A stretch of 64,000 nucleotides of DNA from Verrucomicrobiota bacterium (lineage in GTDB: Bacteria > Verrucomicrobiota > Verrucomicrobiia > Limisphaerales > UBA1319). The stretch is from NCBI GenBank assembly GCA_022709905.1, contig JAKLHY010000024.1:1-64000 (forward strand). The letters run 5' to 3'. The position numbers and the translations under genes were made by a program. Shown one piece after another: positions 25,146-35,777 of this stretch; position 1 is the first letter of the stretch; every line of letters starts with the position of its first letter. The notes beneath the pieces are model-generated. The model did not search any database. It was given only the letters and a program-made list of their open reading frames with translations, and was not told the DNA's origin.

Positions 25146-25388
25146 AACCAAAATGTAAAGGTTGCTTCGCAGCCCAGCCTCAGCCGGAATTCATCAGCGA
25201 AGTCCATCGACAAAACAAAAGTGAATCACCGGCTTGTCTGGGAAATTACGCTCCTTATCGCGCAGGTTTGCCTGCCACGCAAGGGAATATTCTCCTGATG
25301 AAAACCAACGTAATCCCAGAGATCATTGCATGTGACGGACCGGTTTTTGTGTGGATAAGATATTCTATCTGCATTAGGAGGCTCTCTT

Positions 25389-26414
25389 ATGAGTCTCGAT
25401 ACAACGATCAGTGCGGATGGAAAAGGCACCGGTAACGCGACGGTAGGGGGATCACAGCATCCGGTAGTTCTGCGAAATGGCCACCGGGCGCTGAGTGCCG
25501 ATGAGTTCAGCCACCTGGCCGACGTGCCGCCCGAGATCGAGTGGTTTGCCAATATCGTCAATCCAAGGACCCGGAAGGCCTATCGGATCGACATTGAGGA
25601 CTTCAGGCGGTTTGCGGGCATCCAGAAGCCCGAGGAATTCCGCACTGTGGTCCGTGCCCATGTCATCGCCTGGCGGAAGACCTTGGAGCAACGCAATCTC
25701 TCCGCGGCGACCATTCGAAGGAAGCTCTCGGCCTTATCAGCGTTGTTTAACCACTTGTGCGAATCGAATGCGGTGTTCTTCAACCCGACCCTCGGTGTGA
25801 AACGGCCCAACGGCGGGGCGAACGAGGGCAAAACCCCAGCGATCAGCAACGACCACGCCCGGGCATTGCTGGAAGCACCTGATCCGACCACCCTGAAGGG
25901 CCTGCGGGACCGGGCGATTCTGTCCACGTTCCTTTACCACGGCCTGAGGCTCCAGGAACTGTGCCTGATGAAGGTCAGGGATATTCAACTACGGAGTGGT
26001 GTTCTCCATTTGAAGATCCACGGGAAAGGCGGGAAGTTGCGGTTCGTCCCGGCCCATCCTGGCACCTTGGAACGGATCGATGCTTATCTTGAAAAGGCAG
26101 GGCACCGGGATGACCTCGACGGTCCCTTGTTCCGATCGACAAGGTCAAGGCCGGGGAAGGCGAGCAGGCCGTTGTCCCCTTCAAACGTGCACCACCGAAT
26201 CGTGAAAAAGTATGCCCGGCGGATTGGGGTCGGGGTGCGAGGCTTCTGCGTTCACTCCCTGCGTGCGACGGCAGCGACGAACGCCCTCGAGCACGCGGCG
26301 GACATCGCGAGAGTCCAGGAATGGCTGGGCCATTCGAACATAGCGACCACGCGGCTATACGACCGGCGAAGGACCAGGCCGGAAGATTCACCGACGTTTA
26401 GGGTGGTGTATTGA
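25389..26414 (+). CDS. Tyrosine recombinase, XerC/XerD-like
   Basis: A 341-aa recombinase with an N-terminal SAM-like domain (ARKAYRID-type region, residues 45-130) and a catalytic domain: [21 protein letters not shown] (first Arg), [34 protein letters not shown] and [16 protein letters not shown] (nucleophile Tyr). A ribosome-like AGGAGG lies about 8 bp upstream of the ATG. A 75-bp copy of its [19 protein letters not shown] region occurs at 36349-36423, so it or a relative was duplicated. This is a second integrase, distinct from the one next to attL. Confidence 0.9.
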   Translation: MSLDTTISADGKGTGNATVGGSQHPVVLRNGHRALSADEFSHLADVPPEIEWFANIVNPRTRKAYRIDIEDFRRFAGIQKPEEFRTVVRAHVIAWRKTLEQRNLSAATIRRKLSALSALFNHLCESNAVFFNPTLGVKRPNGGANEGKTPAISNDHARALLEAPDPTTLKGLRDRAILSTFLYHGLRLQELCLMKVRDIQLRSGVLHLKIHGKGGKLRFVPAHPGTLERIDAYLEKAGHRDDLDGPLFRSTRSRPGKASRPLSPSNVHHRIVKKYARRIGVGVRGFCVHSLRATAATNALEHAADIARVQEWLGHSNIATTRLYDRRRTRPEDSPTFRVVY

Positions 26415-26792
26415 GGGAAAACCAGGAATCCCGTGCATTCGTCAAGCCGTAGGTCACGTCCGTAGTAACCGTAGCAACTGCCGACCGGGTTCACACGCTT
26501 GGCGCGAGGGGGAAGAGGCCTGTTCAAAAATAGCATTCCGAAGCACCGATGTCAGGATTTTGCCGGTCCTTCCATCAGCTGAGTTCGATCGCATGCTATT
26601 TCGCCACCGATTGATGCCCAAGCAACCCATTCCTCGGCTTTCGACCGCTTGGCAGCATCCTTGGCTAAGGATTCAGATCCCAGGCCAAAAACACTAAAAT
26701 AGCTTGCCACCCGCCCAGAGCGGCGTAAATTAAACTTCATTGGAGCCGACGTAAAAGCAGTTCTCCCTAACCGGCGTCAGCCTCAAAGGCAA
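26415..26792. other. Intergenic stretch
   Basis: No clear gene. A 62-codon minus-strand frame (26552-26740, MKFNLRRSGRVASYF) is possible, but it has no recognisable family. Confidence 0.4.
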
Positions 26793-29700
26793 ATGCCTAT
26801 CAGTCAGCAATTTTGGCAGGTTCTTACCTCCCTGCTTCGCCGCTCGACACAAAACGGCTTTCACATGGACCTGGTGGCCTTAGCGATGTTGCTGGTGCAT
26901 CTTTTGGGAGTGACTGCCCGAGCTGCTGAGGAAACCAACTTCACGTGGACAGGGCACTACCGGCCTTTTTGGGGCGTTGATGTTGGGATTGAAGGCGCCT
27001 TCAAGGCCAACGTGCATGCGGTGGTTCAGAATTCTCTGTCTTCCGAAGGCGCTTGGCTCCGGCATTACTCCGTCACTTCAGTGAAACTGGAACTTCCCTT
27101 GAGCTACCTTGCTTATGCGGTGCCGCCAGAACCTGATCCACCTATTCCGCCTCCTATCTCTGAAGACTATTTAGTGACTTTGGAGTCCTCGGATTTCGAT
27201 TTGACTTATCATTCACCGCCCATAGTGGGTTTTGGGCCAGGCTCGTTTGTGATTGAGGCCTACTCGCCCGCTCAGGGTTACTCTCTCTACATTTTTCTAG
27301 GCCACCCTCGCAGACAGGTTTTTTCCACACCAAAAGGCGCCACATTAATCATTGGCGGCACCTCGCATACTCCCCCTGATGCTTTCGTGCTGACCGTGGG
27401 ATCGGGTGTCACTGGAGTAGGTGGTGTTGGCCAGTGGCCTAGCGCAAGTAACTTCCTTTATCCTGTGGGTTATGATTGGACCCACCTTCCGCCAGCTTGG
27501 GGAATACCCGACTGGCCCGATAACTGGTTCGCTGTTCAATGTCGAGCCTTTCAGGATGACGACATATGGGCTAGCTTGTCCCTGCACCGGGTCACGTACG
27601 AAGGGTTGGTGGCAGACACCCCAAGCGACATTGATGCGCCACTTATGGTGAAGCCCGATGCCGCCATACTTGCCCGCATGCCGCCGCTGGGACTTGGAGT
27701 GGTAGCTGATGGAGTAACCCCCGTGCTGCTTAAGATCGAAGCTCACCCGTTGACCACGACAACTTACAGAATTGTGCTTGATTCTCGGACGGGTTCGGTA
27801 GATTTGAGCAATAAGATCAGTGTGCTTTCAGAGGGCGCTTTCAAGTTGGGCACGACCATATCCCTCTCGCCGACGTCCACGAGTGCATTCGCCTATATCC
27901 AAGGCATCGACCGGCAAGACCTCACCCTCGGCGCGGATAATGAGGTTGTTGTCGGTGTGTCCCTTCAGACTCTGGATGGCAAGTCCGTGGCGACAACGCA
28001 CTTAGGAATTAGGCGACCACCAGTCGTGCTCGTGCACGGAATCGGTTCGACGGCTAAGTGGGAATTCTCGCAGCCGTTCTTGGACTGGATGTACAGACAT
28101 TACCCCAAGGACTTTGTGCTGCCTATCGAGTATGGGGTGTCCGGGCCAGATCATGACGACCCGACGCTGAATATTCGCAGTCCTCTGATCGAATGTGCCC
28201 GATTACTGCATGGGTCTTTGCTCGCGGCCTTGGAGTCTCCCACTGCGACAATTCGACAATCCTGGGCGTTTACCCGCTATGACATCGTCGGCCACAGTCA
28301 GGGAGGGCTGATCCTGCGTTACTTGGCTCAACCTCAGCCACTAGGACTGATGATACCAGCTTTTTGCGCTCCAGAAAATCTCCACCGGGGACGGTTTGAC
28401 CGCCTGATCACGATCGGATCCCCACATAACGGATCCCTCAACTACTTCTACATGAACGCTACCTGCCGGCTGAGCCCGTTCCCATTGGACAAGCTCGCAA
28501 CTTTGTGGTTCGACAACGATGGAAACCATAAATTCGATCCGTTTGGCAGAGAAATTGAGAGCATCAACTCCCCTTATTTCGTCACCGATCCTGCCGCTCG
28601 CTTCCACTGCATCCGATCGACCATCTATGATGGCAGACCCCCCGGCGAGGCGGATCGACCGTGCCCCAAGGGTTACTGGGTGCTGGATCATGTGCTTCCG
28701 GAGGATCGAGGACTTCGGTCGCTGTACAAAACGCTCTGGCCAGAAGCTCCTGACATTCCTGCTAGTTCACCCTTGCGAAAGGGCCATTTCGTATTGCCGG
28801 TTGGTTCGGACGGGGTGGTGGACTTTGATAGCCAGCGAGGGGGGTGCACTACCAATGTGACCGATCTTCGAGAGCTAACCAAGCGCGATTTCGCGCATCT
28901 GTTCTACTTCTGGAAAATGAACCCCGGCTACCGTGTGACCTTCGAGAAAGTGTGGATGCCAGAGATTTTTCCACGTCCCTTGGGCAGAGACCTGTTTGGC
29001 GTGAAAGACGACTCAGAAAGCCAAATCGACAGTGCCCATGTTGCGGATACTGTGTGCAAGCTGTTGAGGGAGGCCAAAACCGCGTTTGGGCCATTCCAGA
29101 GTGCGATTCCCAGGCCAACTGCCTTGAAAGAGACGATCGAGGCTCTCATCAAAGCAGGCGTCGGCAAGCCCCCACTTTTCCTTGACGCCCTGCAGCAGAC
29201 TCCTGGCACGTGGCGTATCTCGGTTCGATCTTCATCGGCTCCCCCAGTGAAGGGGAGCATGGTGTGGTCCGCAGTGCACTTCGGAGTCGCCGGCCTTGAT
29301 CTGGATGGATTTATTTTGGAGCCTGATGCCACTGGCGGAACCAGTGCCACCCTCAAAGTTACGCCGGCGCTGATTGGCGATATCGCGGTAGCTGCGACGT
29401 ACCAAGACGCTGCCGGTGAAACCCTTGTCACCGTACCGTTGAGGGCCTATCGGAATGACGGAGGCGCATCGCTCGTGGGGATTTCATTGGTCATACCAAA
29501 TCAACTACTGCGCACAGGACAGACGGTACCGTTCGCTGTGTCCGGCGCCTATTCCGACGGTTCGCAGCGGCTCTTGTTTGCAGTACCGGACGACGGATTC
29601 GTCTATGAAAGCTCCGACACCAATGTCTCCATCCTGCACCCTAATGGCATTATGGACGCCCTGCGCAGCGGATCCTGTAACGTGACAGTTCGTCTAGGAA

Positions 29701-30338
29701 CTTTATCCGGAATGTGCACTGTCACTGTCGTGCCGGCAAACGATGACTTCCTGCAACGCGAGACGCTCATCGGCCGTCAAGCGGCAGGTTCGAACCGTAA
29801 TGCGACGAAAGAGGAAATGGAGTTGAACCATGCCGGCAACGCGGGCGGGCACTCCGTTTGGTACGAATGGCTGGCGCCGATCCGCGGAGCAGTCGTAATA
29901 GACACGATTGGGAGCGATTTTGATACGTTGCTGGCAGTGTATCAAGGGGACGCTCTAAATCGGTTGACCACGGTATCCAGCGACCGTGGCAGCGCAACCA
30001 ACGGAGCCAGCAGGCTTACGTTCCAAGCGGCAGCAGGGGCCAAGTACGCGATTGCGGTGGACGGAGCTAACGGGGCCTCCGGCAACCTCATGCTCAACGT
30101 TGACTACGTAGGTGGGGAAATGTCTCTGAAGATCTATGATCCTAAGATAGAGGGTAACACTTTCAGTTGTTCGGTTGTCACGCAGAGCCTCAGAACTTAC
30201 ACGCTTCAGTTCAAGGAACTGATAAGTGATGAGAAGTGGATGGACGGACACACAATGGGTGGGAATGGAAGCACGATTGTACTTACAAATCGGTGTGATG
30301 CCATAGGGGGTAGATTCTACAGGATTCAAGCCCAATGA
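26793..30338 (+). CDS. Large secreted lipase-like alpha/beta hydrolase with Ig-like and PPC-type domains
   Basis: A 1181-aa exported protein. A hydrophobic signal (MDLVALAMLLVHLLGVTARA, from an internal Met at 26865) lies near the N-terminus; translation may start at either Met. Residues 1-400 show no clear family. From about residue 408 a lipase-like hydrolase appears: VVLVHGIGSTAKWEF and YDIVGHSQGGLILRYLA, with nucleophile Ser502, and a HNGSLNYF loop. Then come a bacterial Ig-like part (SDTNVSILHPNGIMDALRSG) and a PPC-like beta domain (GHSVWYEWLAPIRGAVVIDT). Likely acts outside the cell on lipids or esters. Confidence 0.8.
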   Translation: MPISQQFWQVLTSLLRRSTQNGFHMDLVALAMLLVHLLGVTARAAEETNFTWTGHYRPFWGVDVGIEGAFKANVHAVVQNSLSSEGAWLRHYSVTSVKLELPLSYLAYAVPPEPDPPIPPPISEDYLVTLESSDFDLTYHSPPIVGFGPGSFVIEAYSPAQGYSLYIFLGHPRRQVFSTPKGATLIIGGTSHTPPDAFVLTVGSGVTGVGGVGQWPSASNFLYPVGYDWTHLPPAWGIPDWPDNWFAVQCRAFQDDDIWASLSLHRVTYEGLVADTPSDIDAPLMVKPDAAILARMPPLGLGVVADGVTPVLLKIEAHPLTTTTYRIVLDSRTGSVDLSNKISVLSEGAFKLGTTISLSPTSTSAFAYIQGIDRQDLTLGADNEVVVGVSLQTLDGKSVATTHLGIRRPPVVLVHGIGSTAKWEFSQPFLDWMYRHYPKDFVLPIEYGVSGPDHDDPTLNIRSPLIECARLLHGSLLAALESPTATIRQSWAFTRYDIVGHSQGGLILRYLAQPQPLGLMIPAFCAPENLHRGRFDRLITIGSPHNGSLNYFYMNATCRLSPFPLDKLATLWFDNDGNHKFDPFGREIESINSPYFVTDPAARFHCIRSTIYDGRPPGEADRPCPKGYWVLDHVLPEDRGLRSLYKTLWPEAPDIPASSPLRKGHFVLPVGSDGVVDFDSQRGGCTTNVTDLRELTKRDFAHLFYFWKMNPGYRVTFEKVWMPEIFPRPLGRDLFGVKDDSESQIDSAHVADTVCKLLREAKTAFGPFQSAIPRPTALKETIEALIKAGVGKPPLFLDALQQTPGTWRISVRSSSAPPVKGSMVWSAVHFGVAGLDLDGFILEPDATGGTSATLKVTPALIGDIAVAATYQDAAGETLVTVPLRAYRNDGGASLVGISLVIPNQLLRTGQTVPFAVSGAYSDGSQRLLFAVPDDGFVYESSDTNVSILHPNGIMDALRSGSCNVTVRLGTLSGMCTVTVVPANDDFLQRETLIGRQAAGSNRNATKEEMELNHAGNAGGHSVWYEWLAPIRGAVVIDTIGSDFDTLLAVYQGDALNRLTTVSSDRGSATNGASRLTFQAAAGAKYAIAVDGANGASGNLMLNVDYVGGEMSLKIYDPKIEGNTFSCSVVTQSLRTYTLQFKELISDEKWMDGHTMGGNGSTIVLTNRCDAIGGRFYRIQAQ

Positions 30339-30686
30339 TCGACGCATAGCTGTTACTACTTAGCAGTCCGTTAAGGAAACGTTATAAGGAAGCAAACCGG
30401 AGCACCTACGAGCATTGAGTGTGGAAACGGGATCCTGTAGCCGCTATCTTCAGGCTCAATGGATTCGGTCAGCCACATCTCACTTTCCCTCCGAGTCCGT
30501 GTGCATGCTTCCTGCGCGCTCTCCAAACAGCTGCTGCACTTCTGGATCGGAGAAAAGGCCTTCCAGCAACTGCACAAGTGCGTCATCGAGTCGGGTTGCC
30601 AACCGGGGACGCGAACCTGGTGTTCCTTTTGTTGTTCCTGGGCTCTGGGTTGTTTGGCGCCTTGCCGACGTTGGTTCATCCCACAC
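30339..30686. other. Intergenic stretch with weak coding potential
   Basis: A minus-strand frame at 30480-30686 contains RLDDALVQLLEGLFSDPEVQ, which looks protein-like and could be a fragment, but no family was recognised. Nothing else was seen. Confidence 0.35.
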
Positions 30687-31293
30687 TTAAGGCAGCGCCC
30701 TCACGCGGTAAAAACGTGCCTCACCCCTCAACGGAAGCTGGACCAGGAATCGCCCAGCCGCAGCACCGGTGATTACCGCATCGGACTCAACGATCCATGG
30801 GATTGGAGGATTTAGTGTACCGGTGCTTTCCACGATAAAAGTCGACGGTGCAAACCCAGTGGTCTCAACAACCATCTTCGTGTGACCAGTCTCCACTTGA
30901 AGGCTCAGGATCCGCATCTCACTCTGCCCTCCAGAGTTGCGAATCTTCGCCACAAAAGAATCCGTGCCGTATATACCACCTCCATTGAACGTGGTATCGA
31001 ATCCACCAGAAATCCAGGTCTGAGATGTGGTTCCGCCGCCTACCAGGATATTGCCCGCAGCATCCACATCAATGCTATTACCCCAGTCTTTAGCGGCTCC
31101 TCCCAGATAGGTTGACCAGATTCGCGCTCCAGTAGGGCTGAACTTCATCACAAACGCATCATAGAGACCGTCCATCGTAGCATCATAACCTCCACGGACC
31201 CTGCTGTTGAAACCCGTCTTTCCAGTTACTAGGATGTTGTCTTCACCGTCCACAATGATGCCGCGACCCTCTGTGCGCCATCCAGAACGGGGT
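30687..31293 (-). pseudogene. C-terminal part of an SBBP-repeat (beta-propeller) protein
   Basis: The minus strand encodes repeats of the SBBP type: GGYDATMDGLYDAFVMKFSP, then STYLGGAAKDWGNSIDVDAA and NILVGG. These continue into a C-terminal domain ending FYRVRALP. Such extracellular beta-propellers are common in this phylum. Its reading frame ends at a mobile sequence near 31293, so it has lost its N-terminus, signal peptide and most repeats. Confidence 0.75.
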
Positions 31294-31433
31294 CAGTCAA
31301 TAGTATATTGCATTTTCTTAATCTTGCAACGTTGCCATTATGATAAACGCGCCATGAAGACCGGCTCCCACGCTATGTTCGACTACTAATGTATAAACAT
31401 CAATAATGTCAATACTATGTTACTATTGACTGA
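31293..31433. mobile_element. Short inverted-repeat element (MITE-like)
   Basis: A 13-bp sequence TCAGTCAATAGTA (31293-31305) is repeated inverted and perfect at 31421-31433, bounding a 141-bp AT-rich unit. It truncates the SBBP gene and lies directly before the remains of a transposase. It may be the terminal part of that transposon or a small non-autonomous element. Confidence 0.55.
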
Positions 31434-31465
31434 TCCCGATACGCGCGATCACTGAATCCCCGGTG

Positions 31466-31850
31466 CGCCAGGAGCGGCTGGAGAGCCTTTGGAAAGGGGT
31501 GGTCGGCGGACTGGTCCTGGGCTCGAAGGAGTTCGCGGCAAAGGTGCTGATGCCCCGGGGTGCCGATACGGACTCATATCCGGGGGTAACATATCGAGCG
31601 TTGGAACGGCGTCCGGAGTGGGCGGCGATGGTCAGAGGCGGTGGAGGCGCACAGGGACTGGGTGCGCGACGGGGTCCTGTACACGGCGGTGCGACACCTG
31701 GGTTATCGACTGGTGGAGGTGTATCGGGGCGTTACAGGACTGAAGTATCCGGCGGCGGCGCAGGCGGTGAAGCGGTTTGGGCGGAGGCTGGCGGATGACG
31801 CGGGACGGGAACGATTCGTCCGGCAATTGCGGCGTGCGCTGGAGAGGTGA
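31466..31850 (+). pseudogene. Remnant of a REP-associated Y1-type transposase
   Basis: Two frames together give the C-terminus of a TnpA-REP-like protein: ERLESLWKGVVGGLVLGSKEF in one, and after a frameshift near 31630 VLYTAVRHLGYRLVEVYRGV, GLKYPAAAQAVKRFGRRL in the other. The catalytic N-terminal half (HUH) is missing. The DnaA-like C-terminal helices are what remain. Confidence 0.6.
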
Positions 31851-31951
31851 CACGCTGGCGCCCGTGGTGCGAGATATGCGCGATGCGGAAACCAGCAAGG
31901 GCTCCTGGCCAATGCATTTGTTGACTATCGTGACCCTATTGTTTTTGCCTG

Positions 31952-33265
31952 CTAATTGCCGTATTTATTCTTGTTCTCATCCCACCATTTCTGCCAATTC
32001 GCCTTTTCTTTACCCAGATCAACACCGGTTATCTTGTACAGAGCGTAACCTCCTGCGTAATACTCACATTTGTACGAGCCTGTTAATCTCCTTTCGGTGA
32101 CTATTTCGAGTTCGAGTTTAAGTTCGATATCTGGCATGGGTACGCTTACGCTCTTAGTCATTTCGACAACCCCAGAGGATGAGATATTGACATAATTTCC
32201 AGATGTTTTATCGCCTTTTCCAGGAACATAGTACTGTATTTTATCGACTGGTACGCTTTCATTTATTATCGGAAAAGATTCAAGAATTAGGGGAATTGCT
32301 TTCACTGCGCTTGGTCCCACGATAGCGAGGGCAGTGGCGGCATATCCTGCCGCAAGACCGCTTACACTCGGTTTCCTTAAGACGCCCATGAGTTCAGTAA
32401 TTAAGGATGTGTCTGCGCGTGCCAGAATTCCTAGTGCGGTTGAGGCTTTGCTTCTAACTTCATAATCGCGATCCTCAAAAAGGGATATTATCTGTTTGAT
32501 CGTTTCTGCTTTGCGAACAATACTATTGTTGATCATTGCATCGCATAGGTCGTGGACCGCTTCAATCTTGTCTTCCGCTTTAGTCGATTGTAGAGCAGCG
32601 GTTAAAACATTTTCAATTCGGGTCCATTCTTCCACGGTCAAAGGCTTTGAGCGTTGTTGTATCGACTGAAGCGAATAATCGCGCTCAATTTCCTCGCAGG
32701 TCTTATCGCACGCTAATCCGAATGCAATGCTTATTGCCTCCTCATCCGCCTGATCTGATATCCTGTCTAATCGCTTCACTTCCCCTTGTTGCTGGTACAC
32801 TTTGACAGTCCTTCCGTCGCGGTCTTCAAGCTGCATCTCGGCTGCAATAAGATAGATAAAACCGCTGAGCTTTCTCGTAAGTGTTAATTCCAGTAGGCGT
32901 GCCCTGAGCACGAAGTCAGAATTGCCTTCAATACACTTCATACTCTTGAACGTTCCGCGTTTCCTTAAATAGTTAACCAGGGATTCCTTCAGCTTCTGCG
33001 AATCTAGCGCCCAAGGTGTCGAGCGCCATCCATAATTGTTCTTCACGGGTGCGAATTCAATCCGGCATGAAGCGGGCAACTGAGTCAATGACGTGCGATT
33101 TGGATTGGCCGATATATTTATGGGTTTCGTAGACGCACACCCGGTTAAAAAGAACGAAAACAATAATAGAAAAGCGGCAGCACATTCATAGCATGCTATT
33201 CCCATACTTGAAAGGCATGTTCTCTGTGTGGGATTATCGCGGTGGAATATGCTGGTATTATTCAT
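31952..33265 (-). CDS. HEAT-repeat lipoprotein
   Basis: A 437-aa protein with a lipobox at FLLLFSFFLTGCAS (Cys about residue 43 from this start), thus anchored to a membrane on the outside. A middle region (VEVYQQQGE-like beta strands) is followed by HEAT repeats: EDRDYEVRSKASTALGILAR and GLAAGYAATALAIVGPSAVK. The start is uncertain: Met codons exist at 33349, 33265 and 33205; the middle one leaves a fairly long signal region. No function can be assigned. Preceded on the same strand by another lipoprotein gene. Confidence 0.65.
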   Translation of the reverse strand: MNNTSIFHRDNPTQRTCLSSMGIACYECAAAFLLLFSFFLTGCASTKPINISANPNRTSLTQLPASCRIEFAPVKNNYGWRSTPWALDSQKLKESLVNYLRKRGTFKSMKCIEGNSDFVLRARLLELTLTRKLSGFIYLIAAEMQLEDRDGRTVKVYQQQGEVKRLDRISDQADEEAISIAFGLACDKTCEEIERDYSLQSIQQRSKPLTVEEWTRIENVLTAALQSTKAEDKIEAVHDLCDAMINNSIVRKAETIKQIISLFEDRDYEVRSKASTALGILARADTSLITELMGVLRKPSVSGLAAGYAATALAIVGPSAVKAIPLILESFPIINESVPVDKIQYYVPGKGDKTSGNYVNISSSGVVEMTKSVSVPMPDIELKLELEIVTERRLTGSYKCEYYAGGYALYKITGVDLGKEKANWQKWWDENKNKYGN

Positions 33266-33467
33266 AGCATGTTTTGCGGTCGAAATCACGCTGTGATTGT
33301 TTATTGGCTTGGCTTTGAGTCTTCTTTTAAAACTAATATCGGTATGCATTTATTTATCGTGCGGATAATATTACATACCTGCAACTAAGGCTGCCGGGTA
33401 TTCATTTCGGTTTTGTCTTCATTGGTATTGATTTCTTCAGTGAATTCTGTCGTCATTCTTCTCTGAA

Positions 33468-34067
33468 CTACTTGCGGCGAACGACGCTATGGTTCTTCTC
33501 ATTAACTATAACTGACGAGCTCACATCCAGCGGAATAATCCGACCAGAATGTGTGAAGTCTTGTACGACTAAATAATACACTTTTCCCGGTTGAGCAGTA
33601 ACAAAAACCAGCTGATCGTGAAAGTCCTCGTACGTCCGAGTGTAAAAAATTCCTTCGGGCGTATAATTTACATCAGGATAATATAGGCCCGCAGTTCCTA
33701 TAATAAACTCGTAATCCCCAGGCGTGACCTCTATTACGTCATTGGTGATACTGCCGTGGTAATTTTCATATTGCCAGGAATTCGGCCCCACCTCTCTTAA
33801 GGTACCGCTGATTCCACGAAAGTACAGGTTTGGTGCACATGCAATGAAGGCGATGTGGTCGACGGGTTTTTGATCGCCGCTATAGTATTGCTGGGCACTG
33901 CTGCGAGGATAACCTGCACTAGGATCTCGGGTTGTTGGGGCGGTCGACTTGCAGCCAACTGAGATTATAATGATGCAAATGCTCTGCGATGCTATGCTTA
34001 GAACTGATAGGAATATGCTTTTAAGGCTATCACCGCTTAAGGGGAATTGCTTTTGCCTTGGGTTCAC
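33468..34067 (-). CDS. Small lipoprotein with a beta-rich domain
   Basis: A 199-aa protein. A hydrophobic segment ending IIIISVGCKSTAP with a lipobox Cys near residue 39 indicates membrane anchoring. The mature part carries short beta strands (IEVTPGDYEFIIGTAGLYYP and VTAQPGKVYYLVVQD), the kind of PEGA-like surface domain seen in many outer-membrane lipoproteins. Oriented like the HEAT-repeat lipoprotein gene and separated from it by about 200 bp. Confidence 0.65.
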   Translation of the reverse strand: MNPRQKQFPLSGDSLKSIFLSVLSIASQSICIIIISVGCKSTAPTTRDPSAGYPRSSAQQYYSGDQKPVDHIAFIACAPNLYFRGISGTLREVGPNSWQYENYHGSITNDVIEVTPGDYEFIIGTAGLYYPDVNYTPEGIFYTRTYEDFHDQLVFVTAQPGKVYYLVVQDFTHSGRIIPLDVSSSVIVNEKNHSVVRRK

Positions 34068-34201
34068 TTGGAGGAATATTATACCCCTTGCCGGAGGGGC
34101 GCAAGCGCGTTATAAGGGTTTTCTGCAACTCGGGGCAGCTCAGGTTATTCGGTGGACAGTTCTCCGCGCAAGTGGTTGACATCTGGTAGTGGCTTTGAGG
34201 G

Positions 34202-34905
34202 TTAATTGTTTTTCATAGGTGCAAGGGATTCGGCGTGTGGGAAGAGTAGATGCCAACGGTCATTACGATAGAGGGTCTCCAAAGCTAATAGTGCCTCGTC
34301 ACCGTCCAGACTCCAGAACTGCCCCCGGCGTTTGAAGCGACATTGGTATTGACGGCAGGTGGATTCAATAGCTCCGGATCCCAGGGGTTCGCCAGCCGTC
34401 TTGGCTTGAGCATAATCCATCCGGTGCTGATGGTTTTTGACGTATTCAATTTCGCGGCTCAGCATGGTTTTTTGGTTCTCGGTCAAATGCGTCAGGGTCT
34501 GTTTCAGGTGCTCGAGCCGGGACAGGAACTTCACCGCACCATCCGTGCGGTTTTCCAACTGTCGGAACAAGGGCTGGACCCAGGCCCGGGCTTCCGGGGT
34601 GCCTTGGCCGTGAAGTTCGTGAGCGACCTCCCAGAGATGCTCTTTGAGATGCCATAGATCCAGGCGGTGGGTGGCGTATTGGAAGCGATCCTGAGCATAA
34701 TTCCAAATCCATAGGGCGCCATCGGCGATGACCAAAACCTTGTCGGCCTGCAGGCAGGAGTCCGCGTTGCAGGGCCTCGGCATACAACTGCCGATCAAAG
34801 GCTTCCAGAGCAAGCCGGGTCGCTACATAGCCCCGCTCGGTGATGATGGGACGTCCCCCGGCGGTGCAGCCGCGTTGGTCCAACCGAAAACTGGTGCCCA
34901 CATAA
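34202..34905 (-). pseudogene. ISKra4-family transposase, truncated and frameshifted
   Basis: The C-terminal two thirds read cleanly on the minus strand: DKVLVIADGALWIWNYAQDR, HRLDLWHLKEHLWEVAHEL, AKTAGEPLGSGAIESTCRQY and FKRRGQFWS. The upstream part (GYVATRLALEAFDRQLYAEAL) is in another frame after a shift near 34745, and the N-terminus beyond about 34905 is missing. It therefore cannot make a full transposase. It truncates the start of the small phage-like operon that follows. Confidence 0.85.
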
Positions 34906-34957
34906 ACCCAATGCCAACGGGAGATTTCCAGCCCCTGCTGGATTCGTCGATTACGAG

Positions 34958-35197
34958 GTCGGCTTACAATGCCAGGTCAACGGCAAGCGGGGTAAGGCTT
35001 GGACCTTAATCATCGCTTACGAACCTGATGACACCTACACCGTTTGGCTGGTGGAGGGCCACAGGGAACGGTCGGCCGAATCGATGGTCCTCGCCCGGGT
35101 GGAGGACGTTTACTGTGACTGCCTCCAATCGGTCATTGAATCGGTTTACGATCGGGCCATCGAAGAGCACAACAGCGGCTTCATCCCCTTGTCATGA
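34958..35197 (+). pseudogene. Small phage-like gene A1, 5' truncated (copy A)
   Basis: The frame is open from about 34958 to the stop at 35195-35197: VGLQCQVNGKRGKAWTLIIA, then AESMVLARVEDVYCDCLQSV and HNSGFIPLS. The same protein is encoded at 40950-41189 (copy B, with a stop codon in the middle). There is no start codon in a clean position; the 5' end has been replaced by the ISKra4 remnant. It overlaps the next gene by 4 nt (ATGA), so these small genes formed an operon. Confidence 0.55.
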
Positions 35198-35406
35198 GCC
35201 AGTTCACCGTCACCCGTTACGGCCACAGCCGGTTCTGGGCGGTGCGTGATTCGGCTGGGGACCTGGTCTGCGTGTGCGTCTACAAGCGAGGCGCAACCGA
35301 GGTCGCCCGGCGATTGGCCAATCTAGCCTGCGTCAACCAACTCCAAGAAACGTCATCGGCCTACAAACCCCCTCTATGGACGCCAAAGACTTTGGCAACC
35401 GATTGA
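35194..35406 (+). CDS. Small phage-like protein A2
   Basis: A 70-aa protein, MSQFTVTRYGHSRFWAVRDS, AGDLVCVCVYKRGATEVARR. Two strands and a helix are plausible. No family was recognised. Only its first codons survive in copy B (near 41186-41210). It overlaps A1 by 4 nt and A3 by 31 nt. Because a second copy is decayed in the same island, it is likely a mobile-element accessory gene. Confidence 0.55.
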   Translation: MSQFTVTRYGHSRFWAVRDSAGDLVCVCVYKRGATEVARRLANLACVNQLQETSSAYKPPLWTPKTLATD

Positions 35407-35630
35407 TTGCTCGCCGGTGGGCGCAGAACGAGGTGGCGGACCTTAAACGGCTGGGAGCCGAATACGTCGCCCGAGACGATAAGCGGCACGAAGCCATTTT
35501 TGTCCGCCGCCGACAACGGTCGGTGATTTTCCAGGATACCCGGACGGGGCATTGGACTGAATATCCGTATCCACAGGTCAATCCCCGGCATTGGGCCTAC
35601 GACCTGATCCAGGCGGCTTTAGATCGCTGA
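35376..35630 (+). CDS. Small phage-like protein A3
   Basis: An 84-aa protein starting MDAKDFGNRLIARRWAQNEV, with a charged middle (AIFVRRRQRSVIFQDTRTGH) and NPRHWAYDLIQAAL at the end. The interrupted copy B has its parts at 42803-42840 and 46353-46499. No family was recognised. Confidence 0.55.
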   Translation: MDAKDFGNRLIARRWAQNEVADLKRLGAEYVARDDKRHEAIFVRRRQRSVIFQDTRTGHWTEYPYPQVNPRHWAYDLIQAALDR

Positions 35631-35777
35631 TGCCATCGGCCTTTTCCGGCCCGAGACCGGCCGAGAACCGGTGCGAGGGCTGTCGAACGCCACCGTCGCG
35701 GGTGAATAGGCGGTCGCGGATCCCGAACAGGCCTAATCCGGGATGTCATGGAATTTCCGCGATTCTCTTGGACACTC

